A stretch of DNA of 64,000 nucleotides from Sanderia malayensis. Taxonomy: Eukaryota > Cnidaria > Scyphozoa > Semaeostomeae > Pelagiidae. Positions within the stretch are counted from its first letter, which is position 1. The number at the start of each line of letters is the position of its first letter. The notes beneath the pieces were generated by a model that searched no databases, was not told the origin of the DNA, and saw nothing but the letters and a program-made list of their open reading frames with translations. Positions 9,278-20,249 of this stretch are shown here, in pieces. A program made the translations under genes and the position numbers. The stretch is taken from assembly GCA_013076295.1 (NCBI GenBank), contig RQOL01000729.1, positions 5,084,001 to 5,148,000 of the forward strand. The letters are read 5' to 3'.

Positions 9278-12200
9278 TTAAGAGTCAAATCCGTAACGAA
9301 CGGGAAAATGGACGTGTCTTCCAGAGCGAGTTGTGCGCTGAAGAGAGGGCTGGGCGGGCAGTTGATGTGGGGGTGGTTGTTGTTCGGTAGAGGCGGTAGT
9401 AAGTGGGGCGTTTTCTGAAAGCAGAGGTGGTGGCGATGTAAGAGGTAGATAGGCCGTGTCGAGGTGTGCGACTTTGAGGCGGTCAATGCTGACTGTATTG
9501 GGTTTGCCTTTGATGTCGAGTAAGAAATGCTTGTCGGTGCGATGAAGAACTTTGTAAGGGCCATCGTAAGGTGCTTGCAAAGGCTTTCGGACAGCATCGT
9601 GTCTAACGAAGACGTGTGTGCAGGAGGCAAGGTCAGCTGGTATGTGCGAAGAGGGTGATTGTTGGCGAAGTGGAATTGCAGATAATGTTTGCATGACTAG
9701 CTGAAGACGATGAGCGTAGTTGGCTGGATCGAGGTCTGATTGGTTGCGAGACGGAGTAAAGAATTCGCCAGGTAAACGTAAAGTTGTTCCAAAGACGAGC
9801 TGAGAAGGTGTGCAATCGAGGTCGGCTTTAATTGTATTACGAATTGAAAGGAGAACGAGCGGCAATGCTTCAGACCATTTGCTTGAATCTGGGTGTGCTT
9901 TCAAGGAGGACTTGAGTTGGCGATGAAATCGTTCTACCATACCGTTTGCACATGGGTGGTATGAGGTAGTGCGTATACGTTTGATGCCAAGGAGTGTTGT
10001 GAGTGTTTTGAAGAGCGAAGATTCAAATTGTGCGCCGCGGTCGGTCGTAATGGTGGATGGGATACCGAAATGAGAAATCCAATGTTGAAGGAAGTGACGT
10101 GCGACAGTTTCAGCTGTGATATCTGCGATTGGAATTGCTACTGGCCATCGTGTAAATCGATCGATACAAGTGAGTAGATATCGAAATCCGTTCGAAGGTG
10201 GAAGTGGACCTACGAGATCGATATGTACGTGATCAAATCGAGCATCTGGGGTAGCAAATGTGCCAATAGGTGCGACGGTGTGACGTTGAATTTTGGATCG
10301 TTGACAAGGAATGCAGGAACGAGTCCAACGTCGAAGGTCTGTGTTGATGTTAGGCCAAACGTAGCGTGCGGTGATTAGATTCTGTGTGGCGCGAATACCC
10401 GGATGAGATAGAGAATGCAAGTGATCGAAGATGGAACGACGAAAAGGGACTGGAACGTATGGACGCGGAGTATTAGTCGTAGTATCACAGAGGATGGTGC
10501 CAGGGGCGTTAGGAATGGGAAATTCCTTTAATTGAAGTGAAGATGTGTCGTTCAATTGATGTAGATCTGTGTTTTCTTGTTGTGCTTTGGAGAGCAGTGT
10601 GAAATCGATCGGGGATGCCAGGTGTAATGAATTAACTTCAGTTCTTGACAAAGCGTCAGCAACGACATTTTCTTTGCCAGTGATGTGACGGATGTCGGTG
10701 GTGAATTGCGATATGAAGTCAAGATGGCGGATTTCACGTGGAGAATGGCGATCGGCAGACGAGGCTAATGCGTACGTTAATGGCTTATGGTCGGTGAGAA
10801 CGTAAAATTTGCGACCTTCCAAACAATGTCGGAAATGACGAAGTGAAAGATATACGGCGAGTAGTTCACGACCAAATGTACTATATTTGATTTCGGCGGG
10901 CTGTAATCGTTTTGAAAAGAATGAAATCGGCTGCCAAGAACCGCTAATGCGTTGTTGTAGAACAGATCCTATGGCAACATTAGATGCATCAACCATGAGG
11001 CAATATGGAGCATCGGGTGATGGATGTACCAGTAACGTAGCATCGGAAAGTGCTGATTTAATGGCTGTAAATGCAGCAAGTGCAGCTTCGTCGAGATGAA
11101 GGGCGTGTCTGGTGTGTTTACCGCCCAGAAGATCTGTGAGTGGTTGAACGATGGTTGCACAGTTTGGAATAAAACGACGATAAAAGTTGATTAAACCTAG
11201 GAATTCGCGCAGTTGACGTAGTGATGTAGGTGCCGGAAAATCGCGTATTGCAGAAACTTTGGTTTGCAGCGGAGAAATTCCTTCTACGGAGATGTGATGA
11301 CCGAGAAATTCGAGTGAAGATGAACCAAAGACACATTTTGCTGGGTTGATTACGACGCCAAATTCGGATAAACGAGTGAAGAGCAGATCTATATGTTGAA
11401 GGTGTTCTGCTTCTGATGCGCTGGCAATTAGTAAGTCATCAATATAAGCGTAAACAAAGTCAAGATCATGTAAAACTTGATTAATAAAACGTTGAAATGT
11501 TTGTGCAGCATTACGTAGACCAAATGGCATGCGGACAAACTCAAATAATCCGAAGGGGGTAGTAATAGCAGTTTTGGGAATATCAGCAGGTTCCACTGGG
11601 ATTTGATGGTAGGCGCGAACGAGATCAATTTTTGAAAATATTGTTTTTCCATGTAGCGTTGTTGTAAAATCTTGAATGTGTGGAATGGGGTAACGGTCCG
11701 AAATTGTGACATTGTTAAGTGCGCGGTAATCACCACATGGTCTCCAATCTCCTGGGGTTGGCTTAGGGACCATGTGAAGTGGAGAGGACCAACTGCTATT
11801 TGAGGGCCGAATGATACCAAGTTGGAGCATGTGATCGAATTCACGTTTGGCTATTGCCAATCGATCAGGTGCAAGACGGCGTGGACGGCTAAAGACAGGA
11901 GGACCTTTTGTTTCAATGTGGTGTGTAATATTATGTTTAACTGCTGATTCGTCATGGTTTGGTCTTGTTATTGAATTAAATTTAGTAAGAAGTTCCTTGT
12001 ATTTTTGGTTAACGTCGGGAATCGCAAACATTAGCTGAGGCGATGTCTCTGATGAAGGAATGCCTTGAATTTTTAAATTAGTTGTTGTATCGAATAATAG
12101 ACGATGACGAACGTTAACATTTAACGAAAAATATGAAAGGAAATCGGCTCCAATAATAGGTGTGGGAATATCCGCAATAATAAAAATCCAATGAAAGAGT

Positions 12201-12439
12201 CGACGCAAACCAAGGTTCAAGGTTAACGATCGTTCACCATACGTTGCAATGGACGAGTTATTAACGGCTTGAAGTTGGAGGTTAGTGACCTGGTTACGTT
12301 TGTCCGAAGGACGACATGGAATAACACTAACGGATGCGCCGGTATCTACTAAAAATCTAATTCCCGAATAACGGTTGGTGACGTAGTAGAGACGACTGTT
12401 GTGTAATGTGCCAGAGGGTCTTGTCGCCGCTAAACTCTG
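9278..12439 (-). CDS. pol: Gypsy Pol polyprotein (PR-RT-RNaseH-IN)
   Basis: One uninterrupted frame, in the -1 phase relative to gag and overlapping its end, encodes in order: aspartic protease ([13 protein letters not shown] near 12340), reverse transcriptase ([24 protein letters not shown], catalytic YIDD near 11430), RNase H ([14 protein letters not shown]), integrase zinc region ([18 protein letters not shown]), the DDE core ([32 protein letters not shown]) and a basic C-terminal tail. The protease has no initiating ATG, so expression is probably by -1 frameshifting from gag near 12430-12440. All catalytic residues I looked for are present, so Pol may still be functional. Domain order is typical of Metaviridae. 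Confidence 0.95.
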   Translation of the reverse strand, partial: QSLAATRPSGTLHNSRLYYVTNRYSGIRFLVDTGASVSVIPCRPSDKRNQVTNLQLQAVNNSSIATYGERSLTLNLGLRRLFHWIFIIADIPTPIIGADFLSYFSLNVNVRHRLLFDTTTNLKIQGIPSSETSPQLMFAIPDVNQKYKELLTKFNSITRPNHDESAVKHNITHHIETKGPPVFSRPRRLAPDRLAIAKREFDHMLQLGIIRPSNSSWSSPLHMVPKPTPGDWRPCGDYRALNNVTISDRYPIPHIQDFTTTLHGKTIFSKIDLVRAYHQIPVEPADIPKTAITTPFGLFEFVRMPFGLRNAAQTFQRFINQVLHDLDFVYAYIDDLLIASASEAEHLQHIDLLFTRLSEFGVVINPAKCVFGSSSLEFLGHHISVEGISPLQTKVSAIRDFPAPTSLRQLREFLGLINFYRRFIPNCATIVQPLTDLLGGKHTRHALHLDEAALAAFTAIKSALSDATLLVHPSPDAPYCLMVDASNVAIGSVLQQRISGSWQPISFFSKRLQPAEIKYSTFGRELLAVYLSLRHFRHCLEGRKFYVLTDHKPLTYALASSADRHSPREIRHLDFISQFTTDIRHITGKENVVADALSRTEVNSLHLASPIDFTLLSKAQQENTDLHQLNDTSSLQLKEFPIPNAPGTILCDTTTNTPRPYVPVPFRRSIFDHLHSLSHPGIRATQNLITARYVWPNINTDLRRWTRSCIPCQRSKIQRHTVAPIGTFATPDARFDHVHIDLVGPLPPSNGFRYLLTCIDRFTRWPVAIPIADITAETVARHFLQHWISHFGIPSTITTDRGAQFESSLFKTLTTLLGIKRIRTTSYHPCANGMVERFHRQLKSSLKAHPDSSKWSEALPLVLLSIRNTIKADLDCTPSQLVFGTTLRLPGEFFTPSRNQSDLDPANYAHRLQLVMQTLSAIPLRQQSPSSHIPADLASCTHVFVRHDAVRKPLQAPYDGPYKVLHRTDKHFLLDIKGKPNTVSIDRLKVAHLDTAYLPLTSPPPLLSENAPLTTASTEQQPPPHQLPAQPSLQRTTRSGRHVHFPVRYGFDS

Positions 12440-13386
12440 GCTTGGCCGTTTCCCTGTTGTTGTGCACTGTGAGCTGGCTGTGGAGGAGCAGTAGGGGTTA
12501 CGTCAGCAACGTATGAGCAAGGTGGGATGCAACGATGGGCCTGTGGACCGAACCTCTTATGATACCAGCATATTGGCTGTGGCATGAAGTCCGGACGACT
12601 GGGAGAACGGAAACGCTGTCTGCTGAAGTTGTTTCGAAATGGCGATCGTGAGCGTTGAGAATAATTGGGTCTTCAAAACTTGGATTCGGAATTAATTTGG
12701 GTAGTGAGAGCTTCTACCTGTTTGGTTAATTGATTGATTTGCAATTGGAGAAGGGATGGAGAATCAGCAGAGGCTGTGGGAGACGGTTTTGGATTGGGAG
12801 AAATTGTCGAAATGGTAGAAATTGCTGGATTGACTTCGAGTATTTTGTCAGCCAACGAAGCCAATTGATCTAACGCCATTTCATCAGTTGTGGAAGCCAA
12901 AATGAGTTGAACATTTATTGGTAATCGTTGTAAAAGTAGTTGACGAAATATTTTTTGGTCGAGCCTTTGTTCACCAAGCAACTGTTGCATTTTACGAAGA
13001 AGTTGAGATGGCTTGCGATCTCCCAACTCTTCGGCATTCAAGAGCTGGTGCAATCGTTTTTGTTCGGAAAGTGAGGTACGTTTAATTAGTTCGTTCCTCA
13101 AAGTATCGTATGGGTTGAGAATTGGTGGGTTCAGCAAAATTTCTCTAACTTCCTCAGCGATTTCTGGTTGAAGCACTGAGACGACATGAGCAAAACGTTG
13201 GCGTTGGGTCGTAATGTTTTTTGTACGAAACTGTGCCTCAACTTGGGCGAACCAGATCGTAGGATCGTGAGGCCAAAATGGAGGCAGCTTTAAGTTGTAA
13301 GCAGCCACTGGTGCTGTCGTAGACACATCTCGCAGTTCGTGCGAGGGCGAAGTAATAAAATTTGGAGAACTTGGCTCGGTTGTCAT
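12430..13386 (-). pseudogene. gag: Gypsy Gag with one premature stop
   Basis: The frame starts at the ATG at 13386. It encodes a capsid-like Gag with LPPFWPHDPTIWFAQVEAQF near residue 35. A TGA at 12675-12673 closes the main ORF after 237 residues, but the same frame continues with an Arg/Ser-rich linker and a CHCC knuckle (CWYHKRFGPQAHRCIPPC) to the TAG at 12430. The TGA is therefore best read as a single nonsense change, possibly CGA to TGA. The zinc knuckle would package RNA. The natural terminator overlaps the protease frame, as expected for frameshift expression. Confidence 0.88.
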
Positions 13387-13667
13387 ATTTTTGTTGGTAT
13401 ATTTCCTTTGTATTTAATTGTAGGCCTGTTTTGACTGCAAAGGTGTTTCACGCTGAGGGTGACGAATGTCTCAAAAACTTGTGAAATTGTTTATATGTTT
13501 ACACTTTGTAAACTGCCGCGTGTGTGATTAGCTCAATCGATAAAATGCAAAATAATGTATGTGTTTTTATTACGGTATTGTTCTTTTTCGTATGCTTCGG
13601 CCAAGTTAAGATAATACGTATGCAGCGTAAATATACAAAGCAATTAAGAACGAAAGCTGTTCCTTCG

Positions 13668-13686
13668 GGTCGCGTAGTGGTCACCA
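13668..13686 (-). promoter_or_regulatory. Primer-binding site, tRNA-Trp-like
   Basis: One base inside the 5' LTR the minus strand reads TGGTGACCACTACGCGACC. It begins with the TGG complement of a tRNA CCA end and resembles the complement of tRNA-Trp (TGGTGACCCCGACGTGA), the primer known for CsRn1-type elements. The match is imperfect, so the tRNA assignment is tentative. Confidence 0.6.
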
Positions 13687-13687
13687 A

Positions 13688-14101
13688 TTTGGTAATTTAG
13701 TAATGCTGGAGTAGCTACTATAATCACTAATCGAAATAGGTTTACAAGACACTTACCCAGCTTTCGTAGTTGCTTTGAAGTTTGTAGTCAGAAGGCTCGA
13801 AGAGAAACGATGTCAATTTCTTTCTTGTGTGTATGATACCAAAATGAATGCTTAATTAATTAACTACTAACTGAGTAACTAAATGTTGCGCTTGATTTAA
13901 TATAAGTTGCGATGTTGGGTGTGTGTAAATACTTAAGCAAATAAGGTTAAGAGTAGGTTATGGTTAGACGTTTGACTATAAAAGGCTAATGAATATGTTT
14001 GTTTAGATAATAGTTGATAAATATGGTTAAGTGTTAGGATGCGTGTTATGATTCGCTAGTTAGTTGAAGTGCTCGTTGGTAAGGCTGCTGAGCACACTAC
14101 A
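13688..14101 (-). repeat. 5' LTR of the Gypsy element
   Basis: This is the 414-bp partner of the LTR at 8758-9170, with one extra A (AATCGAAATAGG against AATCGAATAGG) and one A/T difference (CTTGATTTAATA against CTTGATTAAATA). Transcription on the minus strand would start in it and proceed towards gag. Confidence 0.92.
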
Positions 14102-14105
14102 TATG

Positions 14106-15145
14106 AAAAAGATCTCCAGCAAACATCTCATTAATAAAGGCTCGGCGCTATGTAATGAAATGAAGAGTAATGTGTTGGTAGCAGACTTAGTCAGGGTAAT
14201 GCAAAATGTCTCTTTAAAAGGCGATGAGGAAGAAAGAATGAAGCATATACAACATTACATAAATCAAATGCAATTCTCGGGATACACACAACATGAGAGA
14301 GCGAACACGTACAAACGAACAAAAGGAATTTTTGATAAGATGATTCAGCGTGACCAAGAAAGAGAATGCCTGTTATACAGAGGAAAATTTTGGCAACGCG
14401 AGGAAAGACAAAGTAGGAAAGAGGGAAAGAAGCACAGCTGGTATCGGAAAAAGGGTGATGAAACAGTATTATTTGTTGATGCTACACCTCATGGACAGCT
14501 TGCTAAGGAATACAGACAAGCTCTTAAAGGAAATGAAATCAAGATCAAAGTAGTTGAAAAGGCAGGAAAGTCATTAAAGAGATGCTTATGCCGCTCTGAT
14601 CCCTTCACACGTACAGGTTGTGAAAATGAAAAATGTCATCTCTGTAAAATAGGTTCTGACATCAACTGCAAGGGTAGGGAACTGGTTTACGAGATGAAGT
14701 GCCAAGGCTGCCAAAACAAAGAAGGAATGTATATCGGGGAAACAGCGAGAAGCATAGGCGAATGAATAAACGAGGACATCTCCGGATATGAGAATAAAAG
14801 TTAAAACTCTGTCTTCCATAGACATATAGTCGACGAACACCAAGGTATCCCACAGGAAATCGAGATCAAAGTTCTAGCTAGTTGTCGAAATGATGCTATG
14901 CTCAGGCAAGTTACAGAGGCCCTATACATTAAGGAATTAAAGCCAGGAATAAACATGAAAGAAGAATGGGGAAACGCAAACAATATGAGAGAAAGATGCA
15001 ACAAGTATAATGATTCGAAGAACTTAAAAGCAAACAAAAAAAAGAAAAGGTCGATCATCGAACACGATCAACAGTTGAGTCGCAACATTCGAAAACAAAC
15101 AGTTCAACTCACTGATGTAGCTACCGAAGGGCAGCAAAAAATGTA
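14106..15145 (+). pseudogene. Penelope-like element, rear part with GIY-YIG endonuclease
   Basis: Downstream of the right Gypsy LTR the Penelope reading frame resumes with the RT thumb and linker (KKISSKHLINKGSALCNEM). A Cys-rich stretch follows (CLCRSDPFTRTGCENEKCHLC), then the GIY-YIG core: LVYEMKCQGC and GMYIGETARS. Stops near 14765 and 14800 and a frame change break it; the continuation (HIVDEHQGIPQEIEIKVL, AMLRQVTEALYIKELKPGIN) runs to a TAA at 15145 after a Lys-rich tail. In Penelope-like elements this nuclease nicks the target to prime reverse transcription. The GIY-YIG type and the CCHH-like cysteines mark the endonuclease-bearing branch of the group. Confidence 0.82.
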
Positions 15146-15269
15146 AGTACATGTTATGTGTGTTTAATTATGGTGCAAAAATGAATTTACCAAAATATAA
15201 TTTGTCCTACAACACACGCGATCTTTTAAAGAGGCTAGCGCTAAATGTTAGCAAAAGAAATATTGACTT

Positions 15270-15420
15270 TAGAACTGTTTTTTCATTGTTACGTCATAAT
15301 GATATCATGATTACGATCCCCATCCCCAAAACTGTATAGATCTACCAAGTTTCATGCTTTTAACACAAACTGAACAATTTCAGCACATGTCCACCACACT
15401 AAAGGGCCTGAAGCTGTTAA
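15270..15420 (-). repeat. Right copy of the inverted terminal-like repeat
   Basis: This is an inverted relative of 5150-5340. Shared words, in opposite orientation, include ATGAAACTTGG, GTTAAAAGCATG and a TGACGT-containing stretch. It closes the block that begins at 5.15 kb. A GGGGGTAGTATCCCCC hairpin lies just outside at 15443-15458. Confidence 0.4.
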
Positions 15421-15925
15421 AGTTAAACCAGGCGGAAAATGGGGGTAGTATCCCCCGTAGGGGAAATAATTTGAATTAGGTGGATTTGGGTGATCTTAGG
15501 GCGCTGATTCCGAATATCGATGTTATACGGGCAAATTGGGGTGCGTTCAGCCTCTATTGCATGTTGAAATCTCGTTCTCATACTAAAATAGGCAAATGCG
15601 TTTTCCAAATAACTTTCTCGACAGAATTCCGTAAAACTGGGAAAGTAAAGGTAAATTGAGGAGATGAATCGAAAAATCGATCTTATATGGTCACAGCAGA
15701 GGTTTTTGGCTTCGTTTTCATGTCAAAACCTCATTTTCTTCCAAAATATGCAAAAAAATTCGAAAGATTCTCGCTGTTAATAGCATTTTTATCAAACCGT
15801 ATAGACCAGGACAGCTTTATAATGCTAATGCCTAACATCAATGTAATGATAGGCATAATGAGGCCATTTACCCCACGTCATGTCACAATAAAGCTCGTTA
15901 TAAAATATGAACATTGTGCAAAACT

Positions 15926-16291
15926 TTATGAAAATAGAAACAATCGAGCATCAAAAATGATAATAATGTCTTCATCGAAGTCACTTTCACTGTCTTCATG
16001 GTTTTCATTACCACTATCGGCATTGTCCCACAGTAGCATTGCGACATCATCTGGGTAGCATACATCACTCCAAACAACTGATCCTTCTTCATTCCATCCG
16101 TGATTAACTGGGTCATCTAGATCCATCATTAAGCGATCTGCTTGTCTATACATCAATGCCACGTAATTTTCTCGCTCTACGTGTAGCTTTATATTCGATT
16201 GACAAGGCGGCAACAAACTTAAATCTTTTACCTTTTTGTCATCCTCAAATTTTTGCAAAAATATTTTCTTTCTTGCATCGTTCACTGACAT
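15926..16291 (-). pseudogene. Fragment of a PIN-like/CXC-family relative (acidic C-terminus)
   Basis: A minus-strand frame of about 121 codons encodes VNDARKKIFLQKF, LSLLPPCQSNIKLHVERENYV, YRQADRLMMDLDDP, NHGWNEEGSVVWS and CYPDDV, then a Glu/Asp-rich tail. The order parallels the C-terminal half of the 5628-6713 protein (SSVNRVQLELFAKKN, ENIPPTHASLLHHIHRAAL, CGWTYVEGEW). It lacks the CXC cysteines and ends in an acidic tail instead. It is therefore the end of another member of the same invertebrate mobile-gene family, in the opposite orientation. No upstream nuclease core is present, so it is a relic. Confidence 0.55.
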
Positions 16292-16574
16292 TAATCTCTC
16301 TTTCCTGTAAAGTGCGCAAACAAACTTTTCTAATCCTCTCGCTAATTCTTAAAAGAAAGAAATCATCATTCCAAAAGAAAGAAGCCATTGCATCATTTTT
16401 AACTATTTTAGGTAAATAACTTCAAGCAACTCTGAAAATCAATACAGTGACAAAAGAGATGTGGAAATGTCTAAGCAAATCAACTGTAGCAATAGTTATT
16501 CACACAGCCAAAAATTGCTCTTAATTACAAATAACGTTTATATGACAGAATTAAATACAAATTGAGAATACAAA

Positions 16575-16863
16575 GTAAGTTTTGCCACCGTAAACCGTAG
16601 TTTTTTCATGATAGCACAATTAGCAGAATAATTAATGGAATAATTCATTAATTTGGGAGAGAATCGAAAACCAAAATCCATTACCCTAGTTAAATTGATA
16701 AAGTAAACAATCAGTGTGATTTTCATTGCCATATACCCATATACAAAAAAGCCTTTCGGCCCATTGTTTTTGGGCGTTCGACCTACTGTTTCGGCTCGAA
16801 TCTATTGTTTTTGGGAAGGAAAGTGCGTCATCACGTGATTCCGTAGAATATATATATTAGGTA
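16575..16863 (-). mobile_element. Helitron 5'-terminal segment
   Basis: Read on the minus strand it begins near TAATATATATATTCTACGG, followed by ACGTGATGACGC, AACAATAGATTCGAGCC and AACAATGGGCCGAAAGGC. This is the same succession as the Helitron 5' ends at 48754 (minus) and 56207 (plus). The AT-rich TCTATATATA start is typical of Helitrons, which begin with TC. Here the first base appears changed (CC for TC). The copy is truncated internally. Confidence 0.55.
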
Positions 16864-16877
16864 GACAATATAACAGT

Positions 16878-18368
16878 TTAAAGGCCTACTTTTTGCATTT
16901 CAGGGTAAACCTATTCAGACTTATCATAAAACCGTTTTCAGAATGAAAATTGATCCAGTAGAATTGTTTTTAGAAGCCCGCAAAGTCGTCGATTTTGCCA
17001 TTTCAACTGCGACAAACGTGACTTCATTAACCAGGACCCATTTCAAGTTTTTGTATTGAGTGTATCGTAGCTTTTTGCTCCACTCCGTCTAGCTCAATAA
17101 ATAACTAATTAATCGAAAATCGCATCCCAAGACGTAACAATATAAGCATTCTCACAAATTCAAAAATTTTTTTAAGAATTTTCAAAAAACGCTTTTTGGG
17201 AACTAATTGGGGTCTGAAATGGGGCAGTTTTGATGGTGACGTCAAACTGTGGGAGGGCCATCAGCCGCGGCGGCGAGCGGAAGCAAGCAACGGGGATTGT
17301 CAGTGTCGAGATGAAATATGCTTTTGCATTTGACTTGACCGAGTCGCATATGATGTAGATGTATATGTGAGAGAATGCAGAGATGTTTTCAGAATCTACA
17401 TGGACTATTTACGCTCAGCATTGGCTTTTTATACTATATCTGATGCTGCTAAGTTGTTGTCAGTCCACTCTTATCAAAACGAATTACTTTTACATCACAT
17501 CTGGCTGGAAGGCCAAGTTGCTACAGTGTTTTCGTCGGGTAGAAGTCGGAGAAATAAAAGAGAACTAATCGCAATATTTTGCATAGCAATTTATTATCAT
17601 AGTCAGAGGTGTTACAAGTTTTCTGTTGAAACACGATGGTTCCAAAATTACAAATGGACAAAAATGAAACTGGTGTTTCCGTAGCTTTATGCTTTTAATT
17701 TCTGTTTGGCCTATCTGTATTGTGAGCAAAACGCACGCCTTCAGCTCTCCTTCTCTGTTTCATTTCATTTCAAATTTGATGGGAAAACAGCTGCTTGAAA
17801 ATCCCGTTTATTATTAACTGCTGTAACAGCCTACTTTGCCTGGTCCTCTAGCAACAACCCCGGCCATCGTGTTTGTTACTAGTTTTACTCACACAGCTCC
17901 GCCATCCATGATTTCTGACAAACCTTCCTTTGTGAATGCTTCCTGCTGCTTGGAAATCAGACCGTGCAGAATAAGATGTCGTCTGACTGACCGCGCGGTT
18001 TGTAGTACCCTTTTCAATACGCCGCTGTAGCGTTACCGCAAGTTCAATTTTTTTGGTCAATAGCTGAAGCGACGCGCGGAAAGTTTAAGTTTTGTACCCT
18101 GGCAAGCAATTTTTTAATAAGGGCCGGGGTTGCGCACAGCAAAGATTTGAACACCTTTTCCCGATACACTCCCATTATGAACGTCGATTTGTGTCCTGGT
18201 TATGACATCATACTATGTCGCAGTCAGTGCCCCATTTCAAAGTCAAATCTAGTATACTTATTGTGATCCAATAAAAACAATACAGGCACCAAAGTAATCA
18301 GAAAAGATTGAAATTTTATTTTTTGCACAGAAACGGGAAAGTGATTTTTGATTGCAGTAGGCCTTTAA
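16878..18368. mobile_element. TTAA-flanked non-autonomous DNA element
   Basis: TTAA at 16878-16881 is followed by AGGCCTACT; at the other end AGTAGGCCT is followed by TTAA at 18365-18368. A 9-bp terminal inverted repeat plus TTAA duplications fits the piggyBac or Kolobok superfamilies. No transposase is recognisable inside. The interior holds a GC-rich patch near 17255-17300 and scattered short ORFs that I do not support. Confidence 0.5.
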
Positions 18369-18631
18369 CATTCAGTAGTACCAGGGCTGAAATGATCCAC
18401 ATAAATTGCGCATTAATTGAAAGGGTGTCCACATTGGTTTTCATTTCCTCAGATTTCTTACCCCAACTGATATATACAGTAGCTTTGCTAGTGATTATTT
18501 ATCATATCATCATATCAATGTACTGTTGAGGCTAAAAGCCTTTTACAGTTCAATTTGTGTCAATCTTTTTTCATAGTACTGTACTATCTAAAAAAACGAG
18601 TTTCACCTTATCTTGGTAATACTTTTACTGA
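18369..18631. other. Spacer and probable LINE 3' UTR
   Basis: AT-rich DNA lies between the TTAA element and the minus-strand LINE. The part next to 18632 is probably the LINE 3' UTR; its exact end and target duplication are not evident. Confidence 0.4.
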
Positions 18632-20206
18632 CTAAGCAAACACTGGGTCACATGAATATTTTCTGTCTCCGCAGTAATCATCCAGTTTCTTTTTGAATGA
18701 TTTCAATGATTTGGTATTTACTACATATCTTGGAAGGCGGTTCCATCCATGTGCAACCCTGACACTATAGACACGTTTCCTAACATTGGTATTATATCTT
18801 TCATTGACGATCGTTGCCTTGTGTCCCCTGGTTTTCCCATAGGTGTCCATTTTCAATACAGACTTTACGCCATAGCAGCCATGTATATATTTGTATGTCT
18901 CATTCATGTCCCTACGGAACCTTCGATAAACTAAACTTGGAAGACTCAATCGCTTTAGCCTGTCCTCATATCCAAGATCTTTCAGTTCTGGTACCATTTT
19001 GCTTCCTCTCCTCTGAACGTTTTCAATGACTTTTATATCTTTTTTGTAGTAAGGGGCCCATATGATGTTGCCATATTCCAAGTGCGGTCTGACCAAGCTT
19101 GTAAGTAAAGTTTTGAACATGTCAGCATCCATATATTCAAAGGATCGCCTGATTAGTCCTAAAATACCATTTGCTTTCTTGGACACTCTATCTATGTGTG
19201 ATCGAAATTTCAACTCGTTATCTATATACACTCCTAGATCTTTCTCACATTCAGTTGATTCAAGTGTAATAGGGTGATCATCTTTGAACATGTTATATTT
19301 GTGTTTTGGATTTCCTCTACCCATATGCATAACTTTGCACTTGTCTGCGTTAAATTGTATTTGCCATGTTCTAGACAACTCTTGCATAGATTCCAGATCC
19401 CTCTGTATGTCCTCATCATTCTTGCACTATGCAAATATTTTTGTGTCATCAGCAAACATTTTAATCATGCAAATTACTATTTCTGGCATATCGTTAACAT
19501 AGCATATGAATAAAAGTGGTCCAAGAATGCTGCCTTGAGGAATACCACTGTTAACAGGTGCCCAGCTAGAGGGTGCACAATTCACAACAACTCTCTGTCT
19601 TCTCCCTATTAGAAAGTCCTCAATCCAATTCAAAAGATTTCCTTGAATACCATAGCTCTTTAATTTAATCAGCAACCTCCTATGTGGTACTGAATCAAAA
19701 GCTTTGGCAAAGTCCAAGTACACAACATCAATGGGTATTCCTTCATCTAAAAGTCTTGTCCACAGTTCAACTGACTCTATCAATTGTGTCATACATGAGC
19801 AACCTTCTACAAAACCATGTTGATATTCAGACATCAGTCCCTGTAAATGCTCTACAGTCTTCTTCCTGATAATCTTTTCCATAATTTTGCATGCAATAGT
19901 TGTTAGACTGACTGGTCTATAATTGTTACTAGCAGCTCTACTACCCTTTTTGAAAATAGGGGCTATGTGAGCATCCTTCCATTCTTTTGGGACTGCTCCT
20001 TCAGTAAGAGATTTCCTGTACAATATTGTGAACAGTATTGTCAGTTCTTTGCTGGCTTCTTTAAGTACCGGTGGGTGCAAGCCATCTTGTCCAGGTGATT
20101 TGCTTGCATTTAAAGCTTTCAAGTAATCGTAAACATCTTTCTCTTTTATTTCAACATTTTCTAACAGGACATCATTGTGTCTGTCTTGGAAGGTTGGTAA
20201 ATCCAA
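18632..20206 (-). pseudogene. CR1-like LINE reverse transcriptase, 5'-truncated
   Basis: The minus-strand frame encodes a non-LTR RT: SPGQDGLHPPVLKE, AHIAPIFKKGSRAASNNYRPVSL, VYLDFAKAFDSVPH (motif A), SGIPQGSILGPLLF (motif B), MFADDTKIFA (motif C), then after an in-frame TAG near 19430 the thumb and tail (FNADKCKVMHMGR, LGVYIDNELKF, VRPHLEYGNIIW). The C-terminal NRLPRYVVNTKSLKSFKKKLD is the usual end of CR1/L2-type ORF2. The apurinic endonuclease domain is missing, so the copy begins within the RT. Apart from the TAG the frame is well kept, suggesting modest age. Confidence 0.88.
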
Positions 20207-20249
20207 ATCTTCATCAGTAAATACACTTGAAAAGAACTTGTTGAAGTTA

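Larger units (their letters stand above)
8754..14105 (-). mobile_element. Young Gypsy-type LTR retrotransposon, CsRn1-like
   Basis: Two ~413-bp LTRs (8758-9170 and 13688-14101) flank gag and pol on the minus strand. The LTRs differ, by eye, at about two places (one A indel and one A/T change), so insertion was recent. A 4-bp target duplication TATG lies at 8754-8757 and 14102-14105. A CHCC-type Gag knuckle, the Gag sequence style (LPPFWPHDPTIWFAQVEAQF) and a primer-binding site resembling tRNA-Trp point to the CsRn1 clade of Metaviridae. No env-like ORF is present. One stop in gag is the only clear lesion seen. Confidence 0.92.
7805..15145 (+). mobile_element. Penelope-like element, split by a Gypsy insertion
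   Basis: Two segments, 7805-8757 and 14106-15145, are the front and rear of one Penelope-like reverse transcriptase-endonuclease gene. The reading frame is interrupted exactly where the Gypsy element with TATG duplications (8754-8757 and 14102-14105) is inserted. The front part has the RT palm; the rear part has a Cys-rich GIY-YIG endonuclease. Further frameshifts and stops outside the Gypsy insertion show the element was already decaying or has decayed since. The 5' limit is approximate because the N-terminal part of the RT is missing. Confidence 0.8.

Noticed and set aside
9278..13386. Endogenous retrovirus with env
   Set aside because: No ORF of envelope type lies between the end of pol and the 3' LTR; the element is a plain Gypsy retrotransposon.
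15108..15140. CTGATGTAGCTACCGAAGG resembling a hammerhead core at the end of the split Penelope-like element
   Set aside because: It lies within the coding tail, stem II would be an 8-bp self-complementary word without a loop, and GAAA is replaced by GAAG.
17367..18060. Several 60-105-codon ORFs on both strands inside the TTAA element
   Set aside because: No recognisable domain, overlapping on both strands, no splice or start evidence.
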